NCBI GenBank assembly: GCA_031763025.1
Contig: JASSKH010000001.1
Span: forward strand, 21,119,142-21,183,141
Length of the DNA stretch: 64,000 nt
From: Macrocystis pyrifera
Taxonomy: Eukaryota > Sar > Phaeophyceae > Laminariales > Laminariaceae
Direction: 5' to 3'
Of this stretch, positions 48,088 through 60,122 are shown in pieces. How positions within the stretch are numbered: the first letter of the stretch is position 1; each line of letters opens with the position of its first letter. A model generated the notes under the pieces. The model was not told the origin of the DNA. It did no database searches and saw only the letters and a list, made by a program, of their open reading frames with translations. Made by a program: the position numbers and the translations under genes.

Positions 48088-48436
48088 CTACTCTCCAGAG
48101 CTCAAACTCTTGTCTTTGACCCCTTCGCCGACCTTCTCGGATACCACTACAGGCGAATCAGCAGGGTCCATCGGCTCCGGCTCGACGGGAGAGATAACGA
48201 CGTTCCAGCTTGCTACCGAGACAACGACCATACCAAGGGCCAAGAGGGAGAAACTGAGATGGTGATCGAACGGGAAAGGGTGGCGGCGGTTTATAGACCA
48301 AGCAAAGATAGTGGAAAAAAACGGTCGGACCAGTTGCTGTCGCTAGCGATCCAAGCGTCATCGAGAGGCCATTAAGAGTGCCACGTTGAGAGGGGTCTAC
48401 AGCATTGTTGATTGCCAAAGAAAGGTTGATGAAAAC
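48088..48436 (-). CDS. MFS transporter exon 9 (helices 11-12, C-terminus), one-base frameshift
   Basis: 349 bp to the TAG at 48088-48090. Acceptor CAACAACAG|G. First frame: VFINLSLAINNAVDPSQRG and NGLSMTLGSLATATGPTV. Second frame, from just after: FAWSINRRHPFPFDHHLSF, helix 12 and a tail ending SLSSGE. Both pieces are plain MFS sequence, and 348 bp would be 116 codons, so one base too many sits in the seven-base A/T run at 48315-48321. Confidence 0.8.
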
Positions 48437-51400
48437 CTGTTGTTGAGGGGCAGAGGTGAGCACGGGGGGTGGGGCAGAGGCAGAGGAGGGGACGGAGGGA
48501 ATACCGCGTGTGGGATTCACTATTCGCGGCGCATGTGTTGCCACGCCAAACCAAGCGGGATACGGCCCTAAGAAAGCTACATGGCATGTTCACCGAAAAC
48601 AGGTTGAACGGTGCGTGGTCCACCTCTACTGCGGTAGGCATGTGTACTTGGGAGTCAACGTTCGGCATCGACACACCCATGCAAATAATTCTGAGGATAT
48701 AGGCCTCTTTCCGGCTTACACAAGACAGAGGCCCTCGCCGGCGACAATCAAAACAAGACAAAACGTGCGGTCTCCTATCCATTGTTGTTTTGCCGCGGTG
48801 GCCAAACGAACCGACGGCATTCAATTATATCGCACACAAACACCAAGATGATCGACATCGCACAACAACATCATAGGGCGGCATAAAAAATACTCGGCAC
48901 GGCCAGCATCAGTATGATGATCGATACCGTACGCAAAACAGCAATGTAAACACGCGCAAGGGAGATATCAAGTGGAGGCAGGCGTGTCACCCACCGTGTT
49001 GGCAGAGGCATTGGTAAAGAACAGCAGGACCAGCGAGGCAGCCATACGACCAGCCCCGGAGTCGTGCAATTTGGAAAGGAAGGGGTATGCGAAGAACACG
49101 GGAATCGCAACTGAGCAGGCACAGCGCTGGGATCTTGTTGGGCCTATCCGCATGACGATCCTCGGATAGATCAGGAGCTGGAAGATGAGTATGCCTCCGC
49201 CACACGCAGCAAGGGCCTGCAGAAGGTATATGCCAATGAAAAGGGCGAGTGGACCAGTGGAAATGGAAACAGGGGCCGTCAAGAATGTACCCGCACGTGT
49301 GCATTCGACCGCAATATGTTCAAAGGTGTCAAATAAGCAGTGGTCGGGGTGTGCGTACGGTTGTGTTAGGCTCGAAAGCGCCTCGGAAATATCGTCGACA
49401 CAAGGCCTAGACGTTTGCCTGTTAACCTCCAACCAATCGCCATCTAAAAATACCTAGAGACAGGTGTACACAAGCCTTTCTCTAGGTGTCAATGGCGCTT
49501 ACCTACCCACTGTTGCAGCGAGTAACATGGACAGCCTGAACAATCGGTGCTGTTCACTCTCCACTTGGAAGCCAAACCGTATCAATAGTGCTGTACTGTT
49601 ACATCATATCGCACGCACGGCAACTGCTTGCGCTAAGTACGGGACACAGGAAAATATCGGTGAGAACCGCCAACACAATCAACCCGCAGACAAGTCTGAA
49701 AGATGTACGCTCCTGCAAGTCACGGATTAATCGTTTGTACGCATCGAATCACAGATCTGAAAGAACGCACGCAGGTGCAAAAAAAGCGGACGGAGGGATA
49801 TATGTGCAGGGGCGCAGGCCTGCCAACAGGTGTCCCACACCTGTCCTACTTCTTGGATGGTCCAATCCATACCCCCTCTGCCACCGCTGCTGATCGCCCA
49901 CAGAGGGTACGCCTCATCAAATCCGATGGTAAGAAGCTGAAACAAACCAACCGGCGACAAATCGAGAACGCGGGCAGCGGGAAGGGTAGGGCATTATATA
50001 TACAACGGTGCTGAATGCTTTGGAGGTGCACTCGGTTTTTCTCTTAGTTGTTTCGGTATGAAAACCAAGCCTCCGATGGCCCAAGTGCTGAGCGCCGACA
50101 CTAGGTGCATCTCGTGGAGCGTCAAAGGATACATTCTACGGTTCAAAAGCGACGCGTTAACGAAGGGGATCGGAGATGAATGGCGATTCTGCGAGTTTTA
50201 GCCCGTGCTCTCAGCTCCCAGTCGCAGACGAAACCCTTGGCCGAACGAGACATACACTGAATAAAATGGTGCAGTAGTACTCCCCATAAACTCCCCGCCA
50301 TACCCACTGCAATAATAGAACATTCGGACAACACTCGCGAGCAGGAAGAATACAACTTCTAAATGTACAACACAACTGTCTATAATGGGCAGGATACCAT
50401 TGTTCTCACCGAAAACAAGACGTTCACGAACATGACAGTGCGGACCCGCTGCTCTTCCAGAAGCTTCATCGGCAGAAGACACTCCCGTAACATGGCATTA
50501 CTCCTCCCCCCCCTCCTCGACGTTTGTCAATGCCCGTTTGGACACTCCGTAACTCGCCAACGTTCAGCCCTAGCCCCCCGCTGGGCGATCTTGAACGTTG
50601 CTGAACGAACGGCAGCCGCTCGTCAGCTCGTGCCTGGACGTTGTTTCTGCTATACCCACTGTTGCCACCGACGGTTACATGTTCTGTTGTACTGCCACTC
50701 CCTACCCTTTCCCCCCCTTTCTCCCCGCTCGCGCGCTGGATATTGTACGTGTTTTCTAGGTGCGTCATTCCCACGTCCCCACACTCGTCAACTGGTGCTT
50801 CCACGCTGCGCAATTCCATCTCCGGCGTGGGGGTGGACTCGAAGACGCGCCTGTATTCAGAAAACGAAAATCCATGAGCTCGTGTACATGAGGAAATTCG
50901 TCAGGAACGGCATACCTCACAGCATGTTCTGACGCGCTCGTGGTTTCTTTGCCGGTGCACTTCTCACTGTTCTCCCCTCCACGATATAGTATACCGACCG
51001 ATGTAGACTTTCTCGCTTTGTAGTATTGGCTGTGATGGAAAATTGGAAAACACCACCGACTCGTTCAGGAAATCGCGGATCAGTAACTATTTTCTCCACT
51101 GTGGGGGGCTTTTAACAACCATGGACACATGCACACGATTAAGAGTTTGGTACTCTAGTGCTGTAGAGAGGCTTGCGGCCACGGTATGGTATTAGGGAAG
51201 AGAGGTATAAAAGTTCCCCTCCAGGAGGCCTGGAGTTGTGCCGGCGCATGGTGGTATATTTGCTGCACTGTATTCAGCAAGCCGAGGCTTTAAACGAGAC
51301 CCTGGCATCCCAACCGGCATTTCAACGGACCGGACCACTGCCCTGCCCTAAATGAGGGTAAGTAGTAGTCACTGGTATTCAAGCTAACAGGACGAATCAC

Positions 51401-54400
51401 TTCATCCCAATCGTGCTAGTAACCTGTACTTAATACCAGTACCTGTAGCGACCCTTATGGACGTCCAAGGTCTCTTCGAGGAAAAAGAACACTAGAGGCA
51501 GGCCTGTCAGGGCCAGGCTTGCCCCAACGATGTTTGGAAGCAAGTACGGAAACCTGGTCCGCGCGGACGCCAGCAGACAAGACAGCAATGGGAGAATAAG
51601 CACCACAATTTTTTAAGTTATTGCTCCTTTAAGACTGCAAACATTTTTCGCGGGACACATTGTTTTTATGGATCAGGTTTTCACTATTGCAACATAATAC
51701 AATACGTCCAGCATAAACAAACCGTCCAGTTTCTCGGTTGACGAGACCGAGATATAGTTATTGTGAAGGAAAAATGTATACATTCGCTATCCTCCCCTAA
51801 ACAAACGGCGAGGGAAGTTTGGCTGATGGTGAGATTCAGATGACCGAACGCAAAGCGACTTTCGCGCGTTTAGGTCTTTCCAGAATGAGTGAATTCCTTC
51901 CTCAGCGGATGCCTTACGCGAAGACGGTGTGGTTGTGGAACCTTGTTTCCTGGATGCGGGCACAGGGTGGACCACTCTGGGGCGGCTGACTTTCGTCGGT
52001 GCAAGCCGATGCAGCAGCAACAATCGAGGCCAACCTAAACCAAGCGGAAAAAGCAAAAAACGAAAGCGCAGAGACGAACTCACCGGCGCAAGCGCGCATA
52101 AACCAAAAAAACGGAAAAAAAATAGTTTTAGACACACGTCGCTGTCGTAGGCAGCGTCTATCAACCATTTGAGGCTGTGTTCATCAACAGAGCAATCTTG
52201 TTGGTGTTCGTGTGTTGATCACCTTCCGAATAGTCCCGACTCCGAAAATACGGTGGGGTATTGATTCGCGGGTTCCGCCAGCAGGCCGCCTAAGCCAGAG
52301 CCGAGGACAAGCCCAACAGACCAGCACCCTTGATACCGAGAAGTTCACGTGGGACCGGCGAATCGTCATCAGAAGCAAACAAGAGCCAATACGTGCATGG
52401 TGAAAAATGCTGCATTAGCACGGTGTATGGTAGGGTGTACTCGACAAAACCAGCTGGTGGGGTATAACATCTGTTGTGCAGGAGAAATTAAGACGCCCAT
52501 GCGTTGATGAGGAAACTGGAGCAGGCAATAGGGGTTTGCGTAGCCTATCCTCATGCCAGGTTGATAGGGTCACACACAGCGTTCAACGATTTCTGTACTG
52601 TAGATTCAAAACATGTCAAGCGGCCTGTTTTGGTATTTGGCTAAAGTTCTGCAAGTGTACTGTTGTAGCTTTATACATGTGGTGCAGAGTGTCTTCGAAC
52701 GTCGTTATTGTAGTGCTGTACACCCGTAAAGAGTGCACACGTCGAGAGTACCATCACCTGGCTGATCAAGTTCGTACATGTCAAGGGGTTGGGGTATATG
52801 TATGGGTCACACACGGCCTACAGAGCATCGCGTAGAAACGTGTACCGTATATAGACCACGCATACCGTACCAGTTCAGAGTACTATGTACTTTCACAGCT
52901 GGGAACGCGCATGGTATCATTAACGTACCCGGCAGTTTATCCCAGTACTACGGAAACGTGCATACATAATTCAAATGCTGTAGATCTGCGTCGTGGAAAC
53001 GTTTACAGATGATGCAGACCAGTGAACGTCTAGGCGACCTGTACAGGGATCTGGTCTGTCCGACGAATGAAGTAGTGCAAACGGGTAGCATTTTCCTATC
53101 AAGTGCCGATCATAGTTATAGACGTATGTAGGATTCCTGGATGCGTTTAAGCGCGGGACTGGAATTGCGAGTACTCTTGGCGGTTCGAGGTAGACCTTTT
53201 CATTTGCCTTTTTCCGCCACCGTGCCCACCTGGCTCGACGGCACCCGGGGAGGGTATGCCCTGCGGCCGACATCGGCGCAGAAATATGCCATATCGTCGG
53301 AACGTCGGTCCGCTGGTCTTTATCAAAACAAGAAACGCTCTCGACCGAAGGCGCCAGGAATGCAGGCACAATGCGAGATCTTTAATTTGAGCATTTGATC
53401 GATCGTGTTTGGTGAGTGACGCAAGTCCAAGAGGTTCGATATCTTGTATGTATTTTTTGGCTTCTTGATCATTGGACAAGTATCTATGTAAGTAGATGAT
53501 TCATTTTTTTTTGCTTCTTCCGCCATCGTGCCCGCCTGCCTCGGCGACACTCGGCAGGGGGGTGCCCGGCGGCCTGCTCGAGGTCTCGTGTGACCGGCGT
53601 CGCGCAGAAATATGCCAAACCGCACGAACGTCGGCCCGCTAATATTTTCTATATTATGAATCACTCTTGTCAAAAGGCGCCAGAAATGGCAAAAAATACG
53701 GTAAAATGATTTCGGATATTTTGTCAACCGTGTTTGTTAACGGACGCACGCAGCTACAAGCGGTTGGACAGATCAGAACTTTAACTTTTGTAGGTGCTTG
53801 CTTACTCAAACAATAATCTGTATATACGTGACTGCTCGTAGAAATCAGAGTGCTGTCGCTACTGCTGCGGCTGCTGCATTGATTGTGTATTGCTACGCTG
53901 CTGAAACAGCTGAGCTGCTGCCGTTGTATTCGTACATCTGCTGTCCGAGGCGTTCTTCATGCAAACAACAGTACTTACGGTCCATGTTTTGTTTTGCGAA
54001 CGAAACTACGCTCGTACAACACCCCTCGGCAATATGGTCGTTCTTGTGAAGCCTCGGCTTACGTATAATATACCTCTCATATCACGGAGGCCCATAGTAA
54101 GTGAATATGTTCAAAATAAGCCCAAGCACCTACCTTGGTGCGTTGCATCTCAAGAACTGAACTGCTGCGTGCATCGAAAAAGTTTGTGTGTTCAAAATAC
54201 CCGGTTGATGATAGGCTTGTCGTCGATGATACATTTGTATTCTTCAGAAATACATTGGGACGCCTCTTTCCCTCCCTTTTGAGCCTATTATTAGGGGTCA
54301 CCGATTATTGCAATTTCGGCATGGGCGGAGCCGTTGGAGGGCACCAGCCCGCCGCGGCGAAGCCCCCCTTGCAGAATATGCGCTAATACGTATCATCGCA

Positions 54401-57400
54401 GAACTGAGATTGTCAGTCCTCTCCGCGCTTCAATGCCCTTTTCTCGACGCGAACTGGATCTTTTCGTTTGCTTCCGCTTTCCGCCACCGTTCCCGCCTGA
54501 GTTGGCTTCCCTCGGGTTACTCCTTCCCGATGGCCTGCCCAAGGGCTCGTGCGGTTGGTCTAAGCGCAGATGTATGCGCAACAATCAAGACGTCGGTACG
54601 CATGCCCGAATAGTACAGCCGTTCCAAAAAATGAAAATTTTGTTGTTTGGCCGAGTGGCGAAACGGACGCCGGCGGGCTCGCTGTGGAAAGGAAGGATTG
54701 CTTGGTCCCGATTGAATTTGATTATTCTCAGGGAAGCTGTAGCCTAAAACACGTACACAGCATTACCACAGGTACCAGCAGTGTAGTACTGTTTTTCATG
54801 CATACCAGGTATACTATGCACCAGCCACAGCAGATATCGCTGCCGCTACACTAAGATACGAACAACACACCACACAAAACAATAGCCTGTGCAATTATGG
54901 TTTTGTGAAACCAGGTCGGAAAATACGTCGTTAGATGTGTGGACAACGTGCTTTCTATCGCGTAGCGTTCCGTCGCAACACATACCAGAGTAGTTCGACA
55001 CAAGCAGTCACCACGCTCAAGTGTAGACCTCTCGGCAGTATTACCTGCATCGATTTTATGTTTTGACCTTTGACCTAAACTACGAGCTGCACATTATACC
55101 TTTCGACATTCGCGGGCATGCGCGGACTAGTGGTGGGCATCAGCCAGCCGTGGCCAAAACCCCTCGTAATATATATTACATCGATATCTTGTACCAGGTA
55201 TCAGGTAGCGTGCAAGGTGTTTAGTGGCACTCACACTTTCAAGTATGGCAGTATACTGGGAACCTAGTTCCTTTCCACACCCTTGGCTCTCCGCCAGACC
55301 GCAATATTTGCTATGAACTCTACTGAGTTTTGTCGTAGCGGTGCGATCACGTCACCTGTGACGAAGCTCATGCCGACCACCACGTGCTCATTTCCGCAAA
55401 CCTCGGAGATCATGGTCTTCGCTGTCGTTACTAGACCGTTCAACGCTCCAAGAAGAAACCTGCCCGGACGAAGTTTAGAGTCAATCAGAGAACTGGCGAA
55501 CGAAGCAGCAGGCCTTACTCCCTGTCTGGTGGTGCTTTTTTTCGGGGGGAGAACGACTTGAAAATGGTCGGCTTATGTCGTACCAGGTATTTGTTTACTC
55601 ATCGTACTGCAGTGATCGTAGTATGCTCGGATTCTAGTATTTGACCACCCCTTGCGAAGTATAGGTCTAACATTTGTGTTGATAGTCAAATTCGCAGTAT
55701 GCTAGGTTGTCGATGGATGATCCGAGCGGAGCACAAAACTACCGAACAAATGCTCCATAACACAACACACTCGAAAAGATAGACTCCCCTGTGGCACGGA
55801 ATCTGGTCGCTCACCGGCAGGAGAAAGCCCATAGGAAAGTGGTTGACAAGCCGAAAGCGATCGAGAAGAGCGCTGTGGAGCACATCCCCATATACATGAC
55901 CGGCAATCGACCGTAGCGGTCGGCGACGCGACCCCAGAAGTACGACCCCAAGAAACGCCCTGCCATGAAAGCCGACGACAGGTAACCCGCGTAGAAACCT
56001 GTATGTATGTCATGGTTGTGTTGGGGCGCTCACAGGAGCGAGTAACAGCAGTTAGTACAGGAGCCCGATTAATAGATATAACGATGCGCGGTGAAGGAAT
56101 AGTCAACGGCAGCTCTTTGACGGACCCATGTGTGGCGCGTCAGACCATATTGGCATCTACGCGAAATGTAAGCACGTTCGACGCAGTAGCCTATGCCTGG
56201 AAGTTGATCAAGTGAGCCTATAGAATCCCTGGTATGAGACATATTGAAGCCGATCCATTACGTCGTGGTCAGCATCACGATTACGTCTGATTTCCTTGTT
56301 CGTTTCTCCTTGTTCTTGTTTTTCTGTCCTATATTCCAGTCCTGCGTAGTTCTCAATGCATTTTTGTACATACACTAGCCCGACGTATCAACCCATCTAC
56401 TTCATACCCATCTCGTTTTTTATTGCTTTGTTTTTTCCTCGCAGGAGTCTAGTTCTAAACAGTTATTTTAATTGTGCCGAATGGGGATTCCCTCCGTTTG
56501 TCTACCTTTTGGAAGTGCCGATGAGGTTTTTCACGCTTTACGGTTTGGTTGATTTGTGTTCCACGATCAAAGGGCCCACAAAGCTATGCATGGTTTCAGG
56601 CCCTACGTTACCGACTCTGCCTGTATTTTTATTCAAATGTTGCTGTTTGCATTCAAGCGAATAGTTATAGTTGGCTTGGTATTTCGACGTTTACTACGAA
56701 GCCCGACTACCATTTGCAGTTTGCAAGTATATACCCACCTTGTAAGCTTCCATTTTATTATCAGTCTACACGAGTTAACCACTAAAAGAGACCTCCTAAT
56801 TTCATTTCGAGACGTGGGTTGATAAAATACGTACCCTCTTTTCCTTGCTTTGAATAGCCACATCTTCGATCACCTGTCCGAATTCCGTATATATGTATCA
56901 TATGTTATGGATACATGAATACCATTTTTGACCTTCGTGTGATGTTTATGTACGACTAACCAGGGTAGGCCAATGTTATGAATTTATATCGTAATCAGGG
57001 TGTGGACCGTATAAAATTAGAAGTCATGTACCTGGTGTATGGGTAAAGTGGAATGAGACGCATCGTGCGATCTAAGACACAGGCTACGTCACAATAAACT
57101 TGGCTCCGTCGCCCTTGGCTGGCATGGAGCTTTGCCGACAAACCACAACTGTAGTTGATATCGACTACTGCCGTTCATGTCAAGTTTCAAGAGCGAGGCG
57201 CGACTTTGACAACGACACACACAGGAGTTGTTTCTTCGTGGGACGTATGCTTCTATTCCCGTTGTCTTTGTTTATTCATCAAATTGATGGGGTTGATTTT
57301 CTTGTATCCGGTGTAGGCGCATCGATCGAGTCTCTGAACGACAAGAAATAGTGAACTCTTCGCCTTTAGACCGATACCTACAGGAGCGCGACGTATACAT

Positions 57401-58684
57401 AAAAACAATGCATTTCAAATTTACCCACCAGGCTATCTCAGCACCGCTTGCTGTGAGCACGATTACAAAACTTTCAAACTTCGGAACAATCCGATTGAAA
57501 GGAACCTGGGACGATGTTGGGCAAAGATCGGGTCGAGAAAACTCGGCGAAATGTTTAATTCGAAGCGGCGAGATTCCGAGTCCTCGATAGACATCGATCG
57601 ACAAAACAAATGACTGCGTCATGAACTCTGTACTGGGCGCACTTGTTAGGGGCTCCGACCTACTCTAGAGTCACAGTGATCACACAATGGCCGGTGATAT
57701 GTTGCGGGCGTTGGCCAGGGCGTATAGCAACAAACAACTGACCGCTCGTGTGTAGAACACAGGGGACAAAACCACCGACCTCTCTCGGATGGTAAAGACT
57801 AGACTTGTTTTGGAGAAGAGCGTAGGACGCCGCAAGAAAACTCTCGCCTCGTAGATCTCGGATTCACCTGACATCCTCGAGGCCATCAACCTACATTTGT
57901 TGGCCTTGCCTGACACCAAAACGGGTTGGCCGCGGGTTGAGTCTATGTCGAGATCGACGGTCTATCATCGCATGAGCTGTTTCCTTTTTCGGCGTGTTGA
58001 CATTTTACAACAAACTGCGCCGCGTTCGGCCGTGTGAGCACATTCTTTTTATGTATCAACATTTTCTCCCTTTTTTCCCACTGCGGCGGCAAGAGAATAT
58101 CTTAAGCTATTTCTTCAAATGGGTTAATATCATCGGTCTCAACAGTGAAAACCAACTTGTCAATGAGTAGATTTGGGTTACGAGTCGATGTACCGTAGGG
58201 TTTGTGGCCGGATCATGGCACAGTGGCACCTTGCTTGGGCAATGAGCGCTGCCGGTAGATTGCTATTGCCGTGGTGAACACCCTATATCGTGAAATTGGC
58301 TTCACACAACCCCGGTGTGCCGTTAAATGGCAGTTGCATTCTTGATTGTGCCTGCGATGAGCTTACACTGTAATGTGAAAATGATTACTGCTGTAACAAT
58401 ATCAGCAGGAACACAGTAGTTTCAATGTCACGATTATGCCTAACGCTCGCGAACTTGCCGGCCTCATCCTTGTCGTCGGTGGTCCCCAGATCTTGCACCA
58501 TGTAGCCCACGTAGGGGAACAGGTTGCAGAGGGCGTATGCAACAGTCACAAGGCAAACCGCAATCGCCACCATAGGTAGCCACGGAAAAGGAGTCCTCAT
58601 ATCCGTTCGTTCGGGTCGGGTTGGGTCAGCGGCTCTCATCTGCGCCCGAGCTCCTTCTACATCATCGGATCCGGAAGGGGGCAT
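48088..58684 (-). CDS. Major facilitator superfamily transporter, ZIFL-like, nine exons
   Basis: Twelve-helix MFS transporter of the zinc-induced-facilitator-like type, a membrane exporter/antiporter of small solutes; the substrate cannot be told from sequence. Minus-strand exons: 58684-58459, 55998-55815, 55459-55356, 52328-52223, 51553-51443, 50500-50410, 49936-49841, 49216-48995, 48436-48088. Phases agree at all eight junctions and give 495 residues, normal for the family. Visible marks: helix 1 ending in FPYVGYMV; MFS motif A (W-G-R-V-A-D-R-Y-G-R, residues 97-106); LNGL after helix 4; GLFGRFPYLLPN before helix 6; FDEAYPLWA at residues 280-288 opening the second half; INNAV with QRG and NGLS near 390-404; PFPFDHH before helix 12; a polar C-terminal tail. 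Introns are 355-3027 bp. Intron 1 uses a GC donor. One surplus T in a T7 run of the last exon breaks the frame: real mutation or assembly error. The start is the first ATG of the open frame. Family call is firm; the exact ends of exons 1 and 6 are less sure. Confidence 0.85.
48995..49216 (-). CDS. MFS transporter exon 8 (helices 8-10)
   Basis: 222 bp, 74 codons, phase 0 at both ends. Acceptor ACCTTCTGCAG|G, donor ACACG|GTGGGT. Encodes GGGILIFQLLIYPRIVMRIG, then two hydrophobic helices ending FFTNASANT. Confidence 0.82.
49841..49936 (-). CDS. MFS transporter exon 7 (helix 7 and DEAYPLW motif)
   Basis: 96 bp, exactly 32 codons. Acceptor TTTGTTTCAG|C and donor GGACAG|GTGTGG. Encodes LLTIGFDEAYPLWAISS and then GGMDWTIQEVGQ; the FDE-x-x-PLW block after helix 7 is typical of the family. 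Confidence 0.85.
50410..50500 (-). CDS. MFS transporter exon 6 (central loop to helix 7)
   Basis: 91 bp. Donor TTTTCG|GTGAGA is strong. The acceptor is uncertain: several AG dinucleotides beside a G8 run keep the same phase, and the last (GGAG|T) is used here. Encodes KLLEEQRVRTVMFVNVLFS, the run into helix 7. Confidence 0.65.
51443..51553 (-). CDS. MFS transporter exon 5 (helix 6)
   Basis: 111 bp. Acceptor ACCAG|G, donor TACAG|GTACTG. Encodes FPYLLPNIVGASLALTG and then LPLVFFFLEETLD, the canonical helix 6 and its acidic end. Confidence 0.82.
52223..52328 (-). CDS. MFS transporter exon 4 (helix 5)
   Basis: 106 bp. Acceptor TCAAG|GG, donor GGAAG|GTGATC. Encodes CWSVGLVLGSGLGGLLAEPA and then QYPTVFSESGLFG, which matches the family pattern W-G-x-G-L-x-x-G-P-x-x-G-G-x-L-A-x-P-A with the YP..F loop. 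It is separated from exon 3 by a 3,027-bp intron full of repeats. Confidence 0.82.
52329..55355 (-). other. Intron 3 of the MFS gene, repeat-filled
   Basis: 3,027 bp between matched GT and AG phases. It holds three diverged copies of a ~150-bp segment at about 53190-53340, 53505-53650 and 54455-54610. Shared landmarks are a CCGCCACCGT-like stretch, a gap, then CGCAGAAATATGCC or its decayed form followed by ACGTCGG. Nothing else coding was recognised. Confidence 0.6.
55356..55459 (-). CDS. MFS transporter exon 3 (helix 4)
   Basis: 104 bp. Acceptor GGGCAG|G, donor ACAG|GTGACG. Encodes RFLLGALNGLVTTAKTMISE, the conserved arginine/LNG helix 4 of ZIFL-type transporters. The split arginine codon CG|G joins exons 2 and 3. 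Confidence 0.8.
55815..55998 (-). CDS. MFS transporter exon 2 (helices 2-3, motif A)
   Basis: 184 bp. Acceptor TACAG|GT, donor CCG|GTGAGC. Encodes FYAGYLSSAF, then the signature W-G-R-V-A-D-R-Y-G-R-L-P-V of the helix 2-3 loop and the hydrophobic helix that follows. This is the strongest family marker in the gene. Confidence 0.85.
55999..58458 (-). other. Intron 1 of the MFS gene
   Basis: 2,460 bp, GC-AG type. It contains two modest open frames (plus 57351-57590, minus 57272-57622) with no recognisable domain; they are not called as genes. Confidence 0.5.
58459..58684 (-). CDS. MFS transporter exon 1 (N-terminus, helix 1)
   Basis: 226 bp, 75 codons plus one base. Acidic/basic N-terminal tail, then TPFPW and a hydrophobic helix ending NLFPYVGYMVQDLG, the usual start of this MFS group. 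The donor is G|GCAAGT, a GC-type site; using the nearby GT instead would break the phase with exon 2, so GC is preferred. Confidence 0.75.
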
Positions 58685-58689
58685 TTGAC

Positions 58690-60120
58690 GACTCGTGTTC
58701 CACGTGCAGCTGGGCCACTGGAGACGGCTGCAAAGACCGGCAGCGTGAGAAACGAGGCGAAATCTAAATTAGAGCGGTCATCGAAGGCGGCAATGGCGTG
58801 ATAAACGAGGGGTGGGGGAAATTCTTTTTCTTTTTCTTGAACTTGTGATATTGAATCCCGCACATTTTGTTAGGAGCTGATATGTGGAGACGATTTCATT
58901 TCCGTGATAATTGCAGCAAAAAAAACAAGTACGAGTAGTTGATCAATTTGTTTTCGTCCAACGAATGGTTTCGAAGGGAAAAACAAATCGCGCACGAGAT
59001 GTGAAATCGAGTAAACAATAGTCGTGGCCTTAATGTATCCGTCTCAAGTTATGCCCATTGCAGTGCTGACATCCATGTTCATGTACGAAGGAAAAAGTGC
59101 CATGCCCACTACTGTTGTTTTGCTCTGCGTAAAACGTATGCAAAGCCCAAGGGTATATACTCGAAGTCAACCAGTAGAGCTTATAATACTGTAACATTTT
59201 CGAGATTTGGTGTGATTGTCTTAGGGTCAGGGTAAGGGTTTCCCTGATTGGCTCAGCCTTAGGGTCGGGGTTGGTTGTTTTATTCATCTCTACACAGTGT
59301 GAGTCAACCATTTTCTCGAATATGTGGCAAGCAACCCTCATATATATTGTGCCAAACTACGAGCGTTGCTCCTCATACAAAGAAATAGTATAGGTCGGTC
59401 GTGCGCTGTTTTATACTTCGCAAATACACGTTTGGTAGTGTTTGCGACGACAAAATACACTTGAAGAGGTTGTACGCTTCGTCTTTCCATTTTTGAACAT
59501 TACGCGCCGTGCGTGTGAAATACTCGTCTCTCGAGCCTTCTCGATTCAGGCACGTCTCGCAGCACTTACTCGCCTTCCCATTTCATCTTTATCTTTATCC
59601 TCCTTTCTTCATTTGGAAGTGGCGATATATTTCTTCGTCTTGACCACTAAGTGACGTTGGGTTCAATACGGCTATATGCTATCGCTCTGGTTGTGCTGTC
59701 CCCTCGGTTTCGGCTGCAACCCTTACACCTCATCACATCTATCTGATACCTATATACCTGATACGTATCATCCGCCGGGAAGATAATTTTTCCAAATTTC
59801 AGCATGATGAACATGGCACGCATCGTTGTTGTTCCCGGTACGAAGCGTACTACACGCTCTGCTTCTACCCGTAACAAGATGTGGACAAGCATTACATACG
59901 ATGCAACACGAGCATGAGGCTACTCTTAGAGCCACCTGGCCTCGTCCACTCCCATCGTCCCGAAAGCACAACACTACATGCTACCGCGTACCATATGCCG
60001 CGCAACCTGGAGCGATGACGCATGCCTCTTTGACAGCATACACTCTAGCAACCACGTTGGAAAGCCAACAACATTTCCAGCATATTTTATACGCATATCC
60101 CGCAATTGGGATTCTTCCCA
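58690..60120. other. Spacer upstream of the MFS gene
   Basis: Includes the presumed MFS promoter (no TATA box identified) and telomere-like words TTAGGGTCAGGG, GTAAGGGTTT and TTAGGGTCGGGG at 59221-59270. No gene recognised. Confidence 0.4.
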
Positions 60121-60122
60121 TC

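Noticed and set aside
54655-54730. tRNA-Leu/Ser-like D-arm (GGCCGAGTGGCGAAACGGACG)
   Set aside because: No matching GGTTCGAATCC B box at the right distance and no closing acceptor stem.
57351-57590. 79-codon plus ORF inside MFS intron 1
   Set aside because: Protein-like in places but no domain, no partner exon and an overlapping longer minus ORF.
59221-59270. Telomere-like TTAGGG words
   Set aside because: Only a few imperfect, non-tandem copies; not an interstitial telomere array.
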